Assembly (NCBI RefSeq): GCF_038433205.1
Contig: NZ_JBCDNA010000001.1
Location: 186,001 to 250,000, forward strand
Direction of reading: 5' to 3'
Origin: Lutimonas vermicola
GTDB taxonomy: Bacteria; Bacteroidota; Bacteroidia; Flavobacteriales; Flavobacteriaceae
Length of the DNA: 64,000 nt
Position numbers and translations under genes: made by a program. Shown here in pieces: positions 34,119 to 43,357 of this stretch. How positions within the stretch are numbered: the first letter of the stretch is position 1; each line of letters starts with the position of its first letter. Below the pieces are notes generated by a model that saw only the letters and a list, made by a program, of their open reading frames with translations, made no database searches and had not been told where the DNA came from.

Positions 34119-35948
34119 TTAACCGTCCAGGTTATTAGATATCCATGTCGTACATTCCTGGAATGAGTCAAAAATATGCTCTTCAGGAATGAGGTCTGGA
34201 ATGATATCAATAGATTTCATCAAATACAAAGGTTGAGTTTGAATATCCACCAATAAAACATGAATCTCGTTTTTCTCCAGTTCCAGCAATACATCCTCGA
34301 GAACAAATAGTCCGGATTGATCTATATAAGGTACCCTGTCCATTCTGATAATAACATGGCTCGCAGTAGGAGGAATCTGTTTGGCAAGCACCTGTATAAA
34401 ACTTGTGGACCCGAAGAAAATGGGTCCTTTGATATGTTTGATAAATACCTTTTCCTTCATATCTTCCGGAAAATTTGCTTCATCAGTCCAGGATGTTTCA
34501 GCTTTCAAGGTTTTTACATCTGACTTCTCTTCTGTTGCGTCACCCATTTTCTTCATAAAAACAAGGGAAGCAATAATCAGACCAATACCAACCGCATATA
34601 CCAGGTTCCAGAAAGTCGACAATAATAAAACAACGACCATCACAATGACTTCGGTAGAGGGCATTGAAGGGATAGCCTTTAGGCCTTTATAATCCATTAC
34701 GCCAACACCAACGGTAAACAATATTCCGGCCAAAACGGCTGCGGGAATTTGTGAGGCAAGAGGGCCTATCACAAGAAGAATAATTAATAGAAACAATCCT
34801 GCTATCATTCCTGATAATTTGGTTTTTCCTCCAGCATCAATGTTAACAACCGTTCTAATCGTTGCTCCGGCTCCAGGCAGGCCTCCAAACAGTGCAGCTA
34901 CGCTATTTCCTATTCCCTGACCGATCAATTCCTTGTTTGGGTTATGATTTGTTTTGGTCATGTTATCAGCAACCACAGAAGTGAGTAAGGAGTCTATGGC
35001 ACCCAAAAACGACAGGGTAATGGCTGTAAAAATAAGAGGTGATACAGATGCAATGCTGAATTGGCTGAATATATCAAAATTGATCAATGGGAAACCACTG
35101 GGAATCTCCTCAATGGGCATATAATCAAGATTAGCAAAGATGGCAACACCCGAGACCACTAGCAAGGAGACAAGAGTAGACGGAATCTTTGTAGTGATTT
35201 TTTTAAAGCCATAGATGATCAAAATGGTTGAAAAGGCGAGGATCAATTCCAGATAATTAATAGATCTTAAAGCCCGGGGTAAAGCTCTAATGGCGCCAAT
35301 TACCCCTGATGTTTCTTTTTTTGCCAAAATTAAGGCTTCATTCATGATTTCCTCCTCACTGATCAATTCTGCTCTTTTGATCGTTTCTTTAAAGTCTTCA
35401 AGGACAAGGAGACCTTCTTCGGCTTCATCTTTTAAAATATTTTCAATAATCAGTTCTTCTGCTTCCGGCTTGAATTTTTGGATTCTTTCCATATCATTTT
35501 CGGTATAATATCCTAATATGGGAAGGATATTTGTAATGATAATGATAAGACCAATGGCCGTCATAAACCCTGAAACAACAGGATAGGGGATATACTTAAT
35601 ATATTTTCCCAAACCGGCAGCCCCAATAATAATTTGAAACAAACCAGCCATAACAAATACCGTGAGAATAATCGGCAAAGCCTTGTCCATGTTTCCGTCA
35701 TGCGACTGTAATAATCCTGCGACCAATACCATGCTTACCGCAGTCATGGGAGCTGTTGGACCTGAGATCTGTGTCGGAGTTCCGCCAAACAGAGCTGCAA
35801 TGAATCCTAGAAAAATAGCACCGTACAAACCTGCACTAGGACCTAAACCTGATGAAACACCAAAGGCGAGAGCCAGTGGCAGTGCAACAACACCGGCAGT
35901 AATACCTCCAAAGGTATCTCCTTTAATAAATTTAAATATGTTTTTCAT
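34119..35948 (-). CDS. SulP-family anion transporter with STAS domain
   Basis: 609 residues. The SulP membrane core spans about 10-480 (DTFGGITAGVVALPLALAFG at the start, and FGGTPTQISGPTAPMT as the first conserved motif). A cytoplasmic STAS domain follows at about 500-600. An acidic insert of some 70 residues (about 150-225) interrupts the membrane part. The family carries sulfate, bicarbonate or other anions; no carbonic anhydrase or sulfate assimilation gene is adjacent, so the substrate is open. The gene is transcribed alone. Confidence 0.92.
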   Translation of the reverse strand: MKNIFKFIKGDTFGGITAGVVALPLALAFGVSSGLGPSAGLYGAIFLGFIAALFGGTPTQISGPTAPMTAVSMVLVAGLLQSHDGNMDKALPIILTVFVMAGLFQIIIGAAGLGKYIKYIPYPVVSGFMTAIGLIIIITNILPILGYYTENDMERIQKFKPEAEELIIENILKDEAEEGLLVLEDFKETIKRAELISEEEIMNEALILAKKETSGVIGAIRALPRALRSINYLELILAFSTILIIYGFKKITTKIPSTLVSLLVVSGVAIFANLDYMPIEEIPSGFPLINFDIFSQFSIASVSPLIFTAITLSFLGAIDSLLTSVVADNMTKTNHNPNKELIGQGIGNSVAALFGGLPGAGATIRTVVNIDAGGKTKLSGMIAGLFLLIILLVIGPLASQIPAAVLAGILFTVGVGVMDYKGLKAIPSMPSTEVIVMVVVLLLSTFWNLVYAVGIGLIIASLVFMKKMGDATEEKSDVKTLKAETSWTDEANFPEDMKEKVFIKHIKGPIFFGSTSFIQVLAKQIPPTASHVIIRMDRVPYIDQSGLFVLEDVLLELEKNEIHVLLVDIQTQPLYLMKSIDIIPDLIPEEHIFDSFQECTTWISNNLDG

Positions 35949-36068
35949 AAGTCCCTGTTAATTTAGCGAAAGGTAAAATAATAAATTTTAGTCGATATTC
36001 ATTCCTTTTTTTTATAGTTTTGAAACATGCAATGGTTTTACTGTGTATGATATAAAAATTGTGTAAAA

Positions 36069-36680
36069 ATGTTAATTCTTGGTATAGCTGGAGGAACGGG
36101 CAGTGGTAAAACCACGGTGGTGACACAAATTTTAAATGAATTGCCCGAAGATGAGGTCACCGTGATCTCTCAGGATTCTTATTATAAACGGAATGATGAT
36201 TTGACTTATCAGGAAAGGTGTCATATTAATTTTGACCACCCTAACGCCATAGATTTTGAACTGTTGATCGATCATATTCGACATTTGAAAAGTGGGCAGT
36301 CGATAGAACAGCCCGTTTATTCTTTCGTGACCCACAACAGAGTGCAGGATACTGTGATAACACATCCTAAAAGAGTCGTAATCATAGAAGGGATTTTGAT
36401 TTTTACAGACAAGCAATTGAGAGACTTGATCGATATCAAGGTTTTTGTCCACGCAGATTCTGACGAAAGGCTCATCAGACGCATGAAGCGCGATATACAG
36501 GAGCGAGGAAGAGATATCAATGAAGTGTTGGAACGTTATCAAACTACCCTGAAACCTATGCATCAGGAGTTTATAGAGCCAACAAAAAATTATGCTGACC
36601 TGATCATACCGAATGACACCTATAATACTGTTGCCATTGACATTGTAAGAACCGTGATAAATGAAAGATTGTACAAATGA
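36069..36680 (+). CDS. udk: uridine kinase
   Basis: 203 residues. The P-loop is GIAGGTGSGKTT (about 5-16); SQDSYYK (about 35-41) and NFDHPNAIDF are conserved uridine kinase segments. It phosphorylates uridine and cytidine with ATP or GTP for pyrimidine salvage. The stop overlaps the start of the FtsB/DivIC gene by four bases (ATGA), a pairing typical of flavobacteria. Confidence 0.95.
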   Translation: MLILGIAGGTGSGKTTVVTQILNELPEDEVTVISQDSYYKRNDDLTYQERCHINFDHPNAIDFELLIDHIRHLKSGQSIEQPVYSFVTHNRVQDTVITHPKRVVIIEGILIFTDKQLRDLIDIKVFVHADSDERLIRRMKRDIQERGRDINEVLERYQTTLKPMHQEFIEPTKNYADLIIPNDTYNTVAIDIVRTVINERLYK

Positions 36681-36997
36681 CATTAAAACAGATCAAAGAA
36701 AATAAAGTATTTAAAATCCTCAGCAATAAGTATGTCATTATTTTGATACTTTTTGCCATATGGATGGGTTTTTTCGATGAAAATTCTTTTATGAACCACC
36801 GCGAACTTGATGAAGAAATCGATAAATTGGAAAACGCCAACGAATATTACAAAGAACAAATTGAAACAGATCAAAAAATAATTGACAATCTGAATGATCC
36901 TGATTCTCTGGAAAAATATGCAAGAGAAGAGTATAAAATGAAAAAGAAAAATGAGGATATTTTTATCATTGAGTACGATACTGTTGACAAAGATTAA
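36677..36997 (+). CDS. FtsB/DivIC-like septum formation initiator
   Basis: 106 residues: one membrane helix (about 15-32) followed by a coiled coil (about 40-75) and a conserved ENLNDPDSLEKYAREEYKMKK-like tail, the family's KxARExxxM(K/R)xxxE pattern. It belongs to the divisome scaffold linking late cell-division proteins. Translation is coupled to udk. Confidence 0.88.
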   Translation: MTLKQIKENKVFKILSNKYVIILILFAIWMGFFDENSFMNHRELDEEIDKLENANEYYKEQIETDQKIIDNLNDPDSLEKYAREEYKMKKKNEDIFIIEYDTVDKD

Positions 36998-37040
36998 AGG
37001 CAGAAGCACAAAACGCAGCATCATTTTTTAAAAATTTTGA

Positions 37041-37520
37041 GTGTCAGATTCAACCAATGCACATCCGGATAACAACAATCTATGGCAACAGGGTTTGTTA
37101 TTATCTCATGAGTTTTCCCAATTGGAAGGCAGGCAGCCTCGCATATTGGTTGGGAATTCAAATAAGGTTTCTCAACAGGTAATCCGAAAGGTGTGCAGCT
37201 CTATGGCAGATATGGGATTTAACGTGGATGTTGCCCCGGTGCTTAGTTCTTTTGATGAACTGGCCAAACAGTGTTTGGAAAATGACGCTGATGTTCTTTT
37301 AATACTGGGTGCTGATCATATCACAAAAACCGAATTAGCCAAGCTTGCCAAAAAAGTATCTTTCTTAAAGTCTGAAACCGTTAAAGCCTTGACTTTTCAA
37401 GGTCCGGAATCAATAATCAATTCGGAGGCCCTCAGGGAATTATATAGGATTTTTCCTGAAGATTCTGATCCGGTGGAAATAAGCCTTGCTTTATTGAAAA
37501 TTCTAATGTCAAACGATTGA
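37041..37520 (+). CDS. stand-alone domain like the methylmalonyl-CoA mutase B12-binding domain, cobalamin ligand motif absent
   Basis: 159 residues from a GTG start. The segment RQPRILVGNSNKVSQQVIRK through MADMGFNVDVAPV matches by eye the flavodoxin-like C-terminal domain of methylmalonyl-CoA mutase, but the DxHxxG motif that binds cobalamin is replaced (NSNKVSQ). The non-catalytic small mutase subunit also lacks that motif. No TIM-barrel part is encoded upstream and no mutB lies downstream, where flavobacterial genomes often carry mutA-mutB after this udk-ftsB pair. It may be a residue of a lost mutase locus or a repurposed domain. Intact length and frame argue against a recent pseudogene. 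Confidence 0.6.
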   Translation: MSDSTNAHPDNNNLWQQGLLLSHEFSQLEGRQPRILVGNSNKVSQQVIRKVCSSMADMGFNVDVAPVLSSFDELAKQCLENDADVLLILGADHITKTELAKLAKKVSFLKSETVKALTFQGPESIINSEALRELYRIFPEDSDPVEISLALLKILMSND

Positions 37521-37556
37521 TTCCTGGGATGCTCTTTGTGAGATACTGAACCCTGA

Positions 37557-37931
37557 TTAATAAATGTACCGCAAAAGCCTGTTCTTATGCACGAGAAGGC
37601 GCATTTCCTTATCCATTAAATGAGCGTATTTACGGGTTGTTGATTTTCCAATGAGGTCGGTTAAATCTTTTTCTCTGTCATTCGCCAAGGCCTTTAAATC
37701 AGATTTCTGTTCATTGTCTGATTTTCCGCTTTCTAAAACACGATATACCTTGTCGACATAAATCTTGTTGTATTTCATCAGCTCAGAGGTTTTCAAATTT
37801 GATAATTTGAGCCGATTTACAGAATTCATGGTATTGAGCAGTACTTCCTTTGGAACATTTTCCTGAGCACTTAACTGCAGCGAAGCACAGAGGCCAACAA
37901 TTACTGCTAGAATTAAGGTGGTATTTTTCAC
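37557..37931 (-). CDS. small secreted hypothetical protein
   Basis: 124 residues with a clear signal peptide (MKNTTLILAVIVGLCASLQLSAQ). The mature part is helical, basic and Lys/Leu-rich, with no recognised domain or Cys. It is convergent with the preceding gene and has no operon partner. No function is proposed. Confidence 0.75.
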   Translation of the reverse strand: MKNTTLILAVIVGLCASLQLSAQENVPKEVLLNTMNSVNRLKLSNLKTSELMKYNKIYVDKVYRVLESGKSDNEQKSDLKALANDREKDLTDLIGKSTTRKYAHLMDKEMRLLVHKNRLLRYIY

Positions 37932-38276
37932 GGTATATCAATTTTGGTTAAAGGGCCTAAAATACTTAAATAAATTACATTGTAAGTGTCATGGCTGATT
38001 GTTCAATGTTATGATGTATTCTGGTTCGGTCATGTTATCAAAATATGGGATAAGCCTGTCTACTCAAATTTTCGGATTTATAAGCAGGTAAATTAAAAGT
38101 GACTCAAATAAAAGGAAATGCTTCATTGACAAATAAATGAAGAGGAGATCTGTGGTTATATTTAGTATCTGTGAGCATTAAATCAAATAACAAGTTGTTT
38201 GATACGCGTTTTTAATCTCATTTATGTCATGATTAGTCCTATAAAAATGTAAATTTGCACAAAAATTAAATCAACT
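37932..38276. other. intergenic region with dyad and promoter
   Basis: 345 bases. A dyad ATCAAATAACAAGTTGTTTGAT (two 10-base arms with one mismatch, 38182-38203) lies upstream of a full -7 box, TAAATTTG at 38250-38257, for the gene starting at 38277. The dyad centre is about 64 bases upstream of the box end, so it is not in the class II position. Nothing else is recognised. Confidence 0.5.
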
Positions 38277-38792
38277 ATGTTCAATAAATATATAAAACTG
38301 GTCCTTGCTGCATTTATATTGGTATGGGCTGTGTATGAGTTTTCAAAAGGCCATATCATGAATGGTATTTCCATTGTATTGTTGGCAGGGATTTTCGTCT
38401 TTTTTTATTTTAAAAATGAGATCCTTTTGTTGACTTTTTTTAAACTGAGAAAGCAGGATTTTGAGGGGGGCAACAAACTTCTTGATAAAATTAAAAACCC
38501 GTCAGCTGCCCTGACTAAGAAACAGGAAGGCTATTATAATTTTCTTAGGGGAATCATGGTATCGCAAACCAATCTTACACAAGCAGAAAGGTTCTTTAAA
38601 AAAGCGTTAAGCATAGGCCTGGCTATGGATCATGACAAGGCAATGGCAAAATTACAGCTGGCTGGAATAGCCCTTACTAAAAGAAGGAAAAGAGAAGCGA
38701 CAACTTTGATCGCGGAAGCCAAGAAATTGGATAAGCACGGCATGCTGAAGGATCAGATCAGCATGGTTAAGCAACAGATGAAAAAAATCTAA
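38277..38792 (+). CDS. membrane-anchored TPR-like hypothetical protein
   Basis: 171 residues: two N-terminal membrane helices (about 5-22 and 28-46), then a cytoplasmic helical region with TPR-like spacing (FLRGIMVSQTNLTQAERFFK, KAMAKLQLAGIALTKRRK). It is conserved-looking but has no named family that I recognise. It is monocistronic with a clear TAnnTTTG promoter. A role as a membrane-associated adaptor is only a guess from the architecture. Confidence 0.75.
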   Translation: MFNKYIKLVLAAFILVWAVYEFSKGHIMNGISIVLLAGIFVFFYFKNEILLLTFFKLRKQDFEGGNKLLDKIKNPSAALTKKQEGYYNFLRGIMVSQTNLTQAERFFKKALSIGLAMDHDKAMAKLQLAGIALTKRRKREATTLIAEAKKLDKHGMLKDQISMVKQQMKKI

Positions 38793-38855
38793 GGGTTTAT
38801 ATGGTTCATTCGAGTTGTAATGGCCACCTGATCATTACGATCTAGTTTCAATGTT

Positions 38856-39713
38856 ATGAGGAGCAAAAGTCTTGGAATACTTATTTTTACTTGTATTTGC
38901 ACAACGGTTTTGGGTCAGGAACTGAGTTTGATGACATATAATATCCGTTATGCCACGGTTAACGATGGCGAAAATCAGTGGGATAAAAGGAAAGCCTATG
39001 TAGGCAAACAACTTCTTTTTTATGCCCCTGATATATTTGGTATCCAGGAAGGCCTCGGTCATCAGGTATCCTATCTCGATGATTTTCTTATGAATTATGC
39101 TTATGTGGGAGTAGGCAGGGATGACGGCAAGGAAAAGGGAGAGTATTGTGCCATTTTTTATGATAAGCAAAAATTCCAATTGTTAGGAGGGCATACCTTC
39201 TGGTTGTCAGAGACGCCTGACAAAGTATCAAAAGGATGGGATGCTGCGCTGGAAAGAATCTGTACCTATGCTTTTTTTATGGACAAAAGGACAGGAAATA
39301 ATTTTTGGGTTTTCAATACTCATTTCGACCATATAGGTGAATTGGCAAGAGAAAGGAGTGCAGCATTAATCGTGCGGAAAATAGAAGAAATCAATAAAGA
39401 TGATTTCCCGGTTTTTATCTTAGGGGATTTCAACCTCAACGAAAACACTAATGCTATTCGCTATTTATCTGAACATTTCAGTGATGCGAGAAGGCAGACC
39501 ATGGAACCGCCTTTTGGTCCTTTTGGAACATTTACAGGGTTCGAGTTTGATAAACCGGTAAGGGACAGGATTGATTATATATTTTGCTCGAAACAGGACA
39601 TAACTGTAGAAAAATACGGAGTACTCACTGATTCCAAAGATGGGAGATATCCTTCGGACCATTTTCCTGTAATGATCAAGGCTAGATTCAATCTTTTGGA
39701 AACTGAAGATTAA
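38856..39713 (+). CDS. secreted endonuclease/exonuclease/phosphatase-family protein
   Basis: 285 residues with a signal peptide (cut after VLG, before QELSL). The EEP fold motifs are present: MTYNIRY, GIQEG, NTHFDHIG, LGDFNLNENT and a final SDHFPV with the catalytic Asp-His. The family includes DNases, sphingomyelinases and sugar or lipid phosphatases; export suggests action on external phosphodiesters. The 3' end overlaps the convergent antiporter gene by four bases. Confidence 0.9.
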   Translation: MRSKSLGILIFTCICTTVLGQELSLMTYNIRYATVNDGENQWDKRKAYVGKQLLFYAPDIFGIQEGLGHQVSYLDDFLMNYAYVGVGRDDGKEKGEYCAIFYDKQKFQLLGGHTFWLSETPDKVSKGWDAALERICTYAFFMDKRTGNNFWVFNTHFDHIGELARERSAALIVRKIEEINKDDFPVFILGDFNLNENTNAIRYLSEHFSDARRQTMEPPFGPFGTFTGFEFDKPVRDRIDYIFCSKQDITVEKYGVLTDSKDGRYPSDHFPVMIKARFNLLETED

Positions 39714-41536
39714 AGATCCAGTTTTTTCCCCAGATACATGAGCTTAAATCCTTTGTCTACGGTTATTTTACTTTGGTCGGCCGGGATAATGTGAATTTCG
39801 CCGTTAAGGTCCTTCACAAAAAGAGGAATCGATTTCAATTCATTATTTGTGGCCTCTATGATCTGCTGATAATGTTCCTTGGAATTAATCACGACTTCAT
39901 TGATCACAGGGTAATCCCTCACCACTTCAGAAATATTGATATAGTCATCTGTCTGTGAAAAAAGTCCCAATTCAGGATTGTTTTCAGGATCTCTCATTTC
40001 TTCGCTGCTGATCAGCCTGAAGGCCCCTTCTTCACCAAAAACCGATTGAAGTTTTGACAAGGCGTATTCATTAATGGCTCTACTTCCGGTAAGTGCAAGT
40101 AAATATCCCATGTCATTTAATTCGATATTTTCGAAAATCTCATCACCATAAATGTCACATTCAATGGCCTCGAGCCCCTCATTCAGCGCTTGAGAAATAT
40201 TGTTTCTGTTGCTGTCAATCAACACCACCCTCTTCTTATTGTTCTTTAAATACCTGGCGATCAAACGTGAAGGTTTTGAAGCACCAACGATTAAAATCCC
40301 TTCAGATTTTTTTAGTAAAACCCCTGTAAGCCCTGCCACAATTCTTGCGGTAGTTGCATTGAGCAGTACTGTTCCAAGAACAATCATAAAAACGAGTGGC
40401 GTAATATAATTGGCGTTATCAACGCCCTGCATGGTAAGCTTCAACCCAAATAGGGAGGCAATACCTGCTGCAACAATTCCTCTTGGCCCCACCCAGCTTA
40501 TAAAAATTTTCTCATTTTTAGACAGGGTGCTCTTCCTGCTGCTCAAGAATACGGCAAGAGGCCTGATGATCAAAACAACAATGACAAATAGAATGAGTGA
40601 ATTCCAATTGTAGATCAGTTCAAGGTCAAGTATGTCAATATTTGCGGAGAGTAAAATAAAAAGAATTGATATTAAAAGGATGCTGATCGTTTCTTTAAAA
40701 TATAAAACGTCTTTTAAAGCGGTTAGTTTCATATTACCGAGAACCATTCCCATAATCACCACGGCAAGAAGCCCGCTTTCATGGGCAAACAAATCTGAAA
40801 GAACAAACACGGTCAATACAAGGGCCAACGAAACCACGTTGAGTAAATAATGGGGTATCCATCTGTGCTTGAGTGCCAAGGCAAAGGTATAGGCTGAAGT
40901 AAATCCAATAGAAAATCCAATAATTAAAATTTTACCAAATTCTATCAATGTCTCTTTGGTGTATTGGGTACCGTGGTCTCCGCCCACGCTAATAAATTCA
41001 AAAACAAGTACGGCTACCAAAGCTCCTATAGGATCAATGAGAATTCCTTCCCATTTCAACACGGTTGAGATATCTTTTTTTAAAGGCAGGTTCCTCAGTA
41101 TTGGGGTAATTACCGTTGGTCCGGTAACAATGATCAGGGAAGAGAACAAAAAGGACAAAGGCCAGTTCAGGCCAATGATAAAATGAGCAGCAATTCCGGC
41201 AGTGATCATTGTGATAAAAGCCCCTAAGGTGATAAGTTTATAAATAACGGGTCCGACACTTTTTATTTCATCTTTTTTTAAGGTCAAGCCGCCTTCAAAG
41301 AGGATAAGAGCGATGGATAAAGAAACAAAATTGAACAGGCTTTCTCCCGGGAATAATCCGTTTTCACCATCCCAAAGAGGTTCTATCCATTTATTGCCAT
41401 CATCTGAAAACATCGTGGAGAACGGACCCACGAACAAACCAATGAGAATAAGCGGAAGTATGGCTGGAATTTTAAATTTCCAGGCTACCCATTGAGCAAT
41501 GATTCCTAAGATGATAATACCAGCGAGTTCGAGCAT
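39710..41536 (-). CDS. CPA1-type cation:proton antiporter with TrkA domains
   Basis: 608 residues from the ATG at 41536 (MLELAGIIILGIIAQW). The frame continues upstream to 41599, but those 21 residues are polar and lie before the first helix. About 12-13 membrane helices make a Na+/H+ exchanger domain (1-400). Next come a TrkA-N nucleotide-binding domain (ILIVGASKPSRLIARYL, about 412-428) and a TrkA-C-like end. NAD(H) gating of transport is the family expectation. Confidence 0.92.
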   Translation of the reverse strand: MLELAGIIILGIIAQWVAWKFKIPAILPLILIGLFVGPFSTMFSDDGNKWIEPLWDGENGLFPGESLFNFVSLSIALILFEGGLTLKKDEIKSVGPVIYKLITLGAFITMITAGIAAHFIIGLNWPLSFLFSSLIIVTGPTVITPILRNLPLKKDISTVLKWEGILIDPIGALVAVLVFEFISVGGDHGTQYTKETLIEFGKILIIGFSIGFTSAYTFALALKHRWIPHYLLNVVSLALVLTVFVLSDLFAHESGLLAVVIMGMVLGNMKLTALKDVLYFKETISILLISILFILLSANIDILDLELIYNWNSLILFVIVVLIIRPLAVFLSSRKSTLSKNEKIFISWVGPRGIVAAGIASLFGLKLTMQGVDNANYITPLVFMIVLGTVLLNATTARIVAGLTGVLLKKSEGILIVGASKPSRLIARYLKNNKKRVVLIDSNRNNISQALNEGLEAIECDIYGDEIFENIELNDMGYLLALTGSRAINEYALSKLQSVFGEEGAFRLISSEEMRDPENNPELGLFSQTDDYINISEVVRDYPVINEVVINSKEHYQQIIEATNNELKSIPLFVKDLNGEIHIIPADQSKITVDKGFKLMYLGKKLDL

Positions 41537-41668
41537 ATTAAATTTTATTGATCGGCTAAAAATACTATTTTTACATGAATCAAATCCTATTTTATGCAAG
41601 TAGAAATGTCTTGTTGCACATATTTAATTCTTAAAAACCGAAATAGGGTTTGTAAATACCTGTAAGAT

Positions 41669-42376
41669 ATGAAATTTGAATTATGTACAGATAGTGTTGA
41701 AGGGGCGACGCTGGCCGGGCAATATGGTTTTACAAGTATAGAACTTTGTTCGGCGCTTTCAGCCGGGGGTCTTACGCCTAGCTTTGGTTTGATCAAGCAA
41801 TGTGTCGATCAGTCAAAGGTTGAGGTTCATACAATGATTAGGCATAATGAGGGTGGATTTCAAATTACAGAAGAAGATCTGATTCTGATGAGACTGGATA
41901 TTGAAGCTGCTAAAACAGCGGGAGCCTACGGGGTGGTTTTTGGGATTCTCGACGATAATAATGAGGTTTCGAATAAAAATCTGGATCTTGTACAACTCTC
42001 TCGTAGTTTAGGCTTGAAAACCACTTTTCACAGGGCTTTCGACTTTGTCCCTGATTTCAGGTCAGCCATAGAGAAAGTTGTTTCGTTTGGTTTTGATCGG
42101 TTATTAACCTCGGGCCTGCATCCCAAAGCAGAAAACGGGATTCAGGTAATTTCAGAGATCCAGCAGACTTTTGGACGTAAAATCCAGGTTATTGCCGGAA
42201 GCGGCATTAGTCATGAAAACGCCTTGAGGTTTTCGCTTTCAGGAATTGACTACCTTCATTTTACTGCGAGAAAACCTGAGCGTGAACTGACCGAAATGGG
42301 CATGGGGCGACTTATGGTAACAGATGTAAAAAAGATTGAGCAAATAGTGAACCTGCCTTTCGATCATATCAATTAA
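41669..42376 (+). CDS. cutC: CutC-family copper homeostasis protein
   Basis: 235 residues, CutC TIM barrel. Family blocks: ELCTDSVEGATLAGQYG, AGGLTPSFGLIKQC, HTMIRHNEGGF, TFHRAFDF and LTSGLHPKAENG. The family was first linked to copper tolerance, though its biochemical role is still unclear. It stands alone, with no copper genes adjacent. Confidence 0.93.
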   Translation: MKFELCTDSVEGATLAGQYGFTSIELCSALSAGGLTPSFGLIKQCVDQSKVEVHTMIRHNEGGFQITEEDLILMRLDIEAAKTAGAYGVVFGILDDNNEVSNKNLDLVQLSRSLGLKTTFHRAFDFVPDFRSAIEKVVSFGFDRLLTSGLHPKAENGIQVISEIQQTFGRKIQVIAGSGISHENALRFSLSGIDYLHFTARKPERELTEMGMGRLMVTDVKKIEQIVNLPFDHIN

Positions 42377-42442
42377 TCTTTTATACGGGTTGATCCCTGT
42401 TTTAGATTTTAATCAAATTAAAACCTCAGAACAAGAAGGGGA

Positions 42443-43357
42443 TTATACAATAATGCTGGTTCCTTTGGAAGAAATATTTTTGCTGTGATCAAAAATAAAG
42501 TCTATTCGTCCGATATTTACACCCCAGCAGCCAACCTGGTTCACCAGCAAGTTTCTGTTGTCAATATTTTTAACAACAGTAGGTTTTTTAAGAAACGTAT
42601 GGGTATGTCCGCCAATAATCAGGTCGACGTTTTTGGTTTTTTTGGCCAATGTCATGTCGCTCATCGATTCGGGGCTCCTTTTGTAAAAATAGCCCAAATG
42701 CGATAAACAGATCACAAGGTCACATTTTTCATCATTCTTTAAAAGACTCGATATGTCTTGCGTAATTTCAATCGGATCGAGATAAACGGTTTCTTTATAA
42801 AGCGCCGGATCAACCAGGCCATTGAGTTTGATGCCCAGGCCAAATACACCTATTTTTATACCATCTCGGTAAAAGATTTTATAGGGTTTTGTTTTCCCCT
42901 CAAGAATCGTGTTTTTAAAATCGTAGTTGGCAATGAGAAAATCAAAACTTGCATGCGGCAATTGTTTTTCCAGACCATCAATGCTATTGTCAAAATCATG
43001 ATTTCCAATGGTTGAGGCATCATAGCCGAGTTTGCTCATCATTTTGAATTCGACCTCACCTCCAAAATAATTAAAATAGGGCGTTCCCTGAAAAATATCG
43101 CCCGCGTCGAATAACAGTATGTTGGGGTTTTCATTTCGAATAGTTTCGATAAGAGATGCGCGTTTTGCTACTCCGCCAATATTCGGGTATTTCTGGTGAC
43201 TGTTTGGAAATGATTCTATATGGCTATGGACATCATTGGTATGTAGGATCGTAATTCTTTTTTCGGTGTTTCGCTCACATGATGCCAAGGGTATTGCTCC
43301 CATACTGATCAGGGATCCGGTGGCTATTGTGTTTTTTAAAAATTGCCTTCTTTCCAT
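42443..43357 (-). CDS. 5'-nucleotidase-type metallophosphatase domain protein (split)
   Basis: 304 residues. A Tat-like start (ERRQFLKNTI) is followed by a lipobox (PLASC), so it is probably a Tat-exported lipoprotein. The calcineurin-like motifs are ILHTNDVHSH, FDAGDIFQG, IGNHDFD and IIGGHTHTF, the set seen in UshA-type 5'-nucleotidases. The nucleotide-binding C-terminal domain is absent here and is encoded by the gene immediately upstream (stop TAG directly followed by this ATG). The two halves presumably act together on extracellular nucleotides. Confidence 0.9.
   Translation of the reverse strand: MERRQFLKNTIATGSLISMGAIPLASCERNTEKRITILHTNDVHSHIESFPNSHQKYPNIGGVAKRASLIETIRNENPNILLFDAGDIFQGTPYFNYFGGEVEFKMMSKLGYDASTIGNHDFDNSIDGLEKQLPHASFDFLIANYDFKNTILEGKTKPYKIFYRDGIKIGVFGLGIKLNGLVDPALYKETVYLDPIEITQDISSLLKNDEKCDLVICLSHLGYFYKRSPESMSDMTLAKKTKNVDLIIGGHTHTFLKKPTVVKNIDNRNLLVNQVGCWGVNIGRIDFIFDHSKNISSKGTSIIV

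Noticed and set aside
36132..36683. 183-codon open frame antisense to udk
   Set aside because: udk is a clear uridine kinase with full motifs; the antisense frame has no family likeness.
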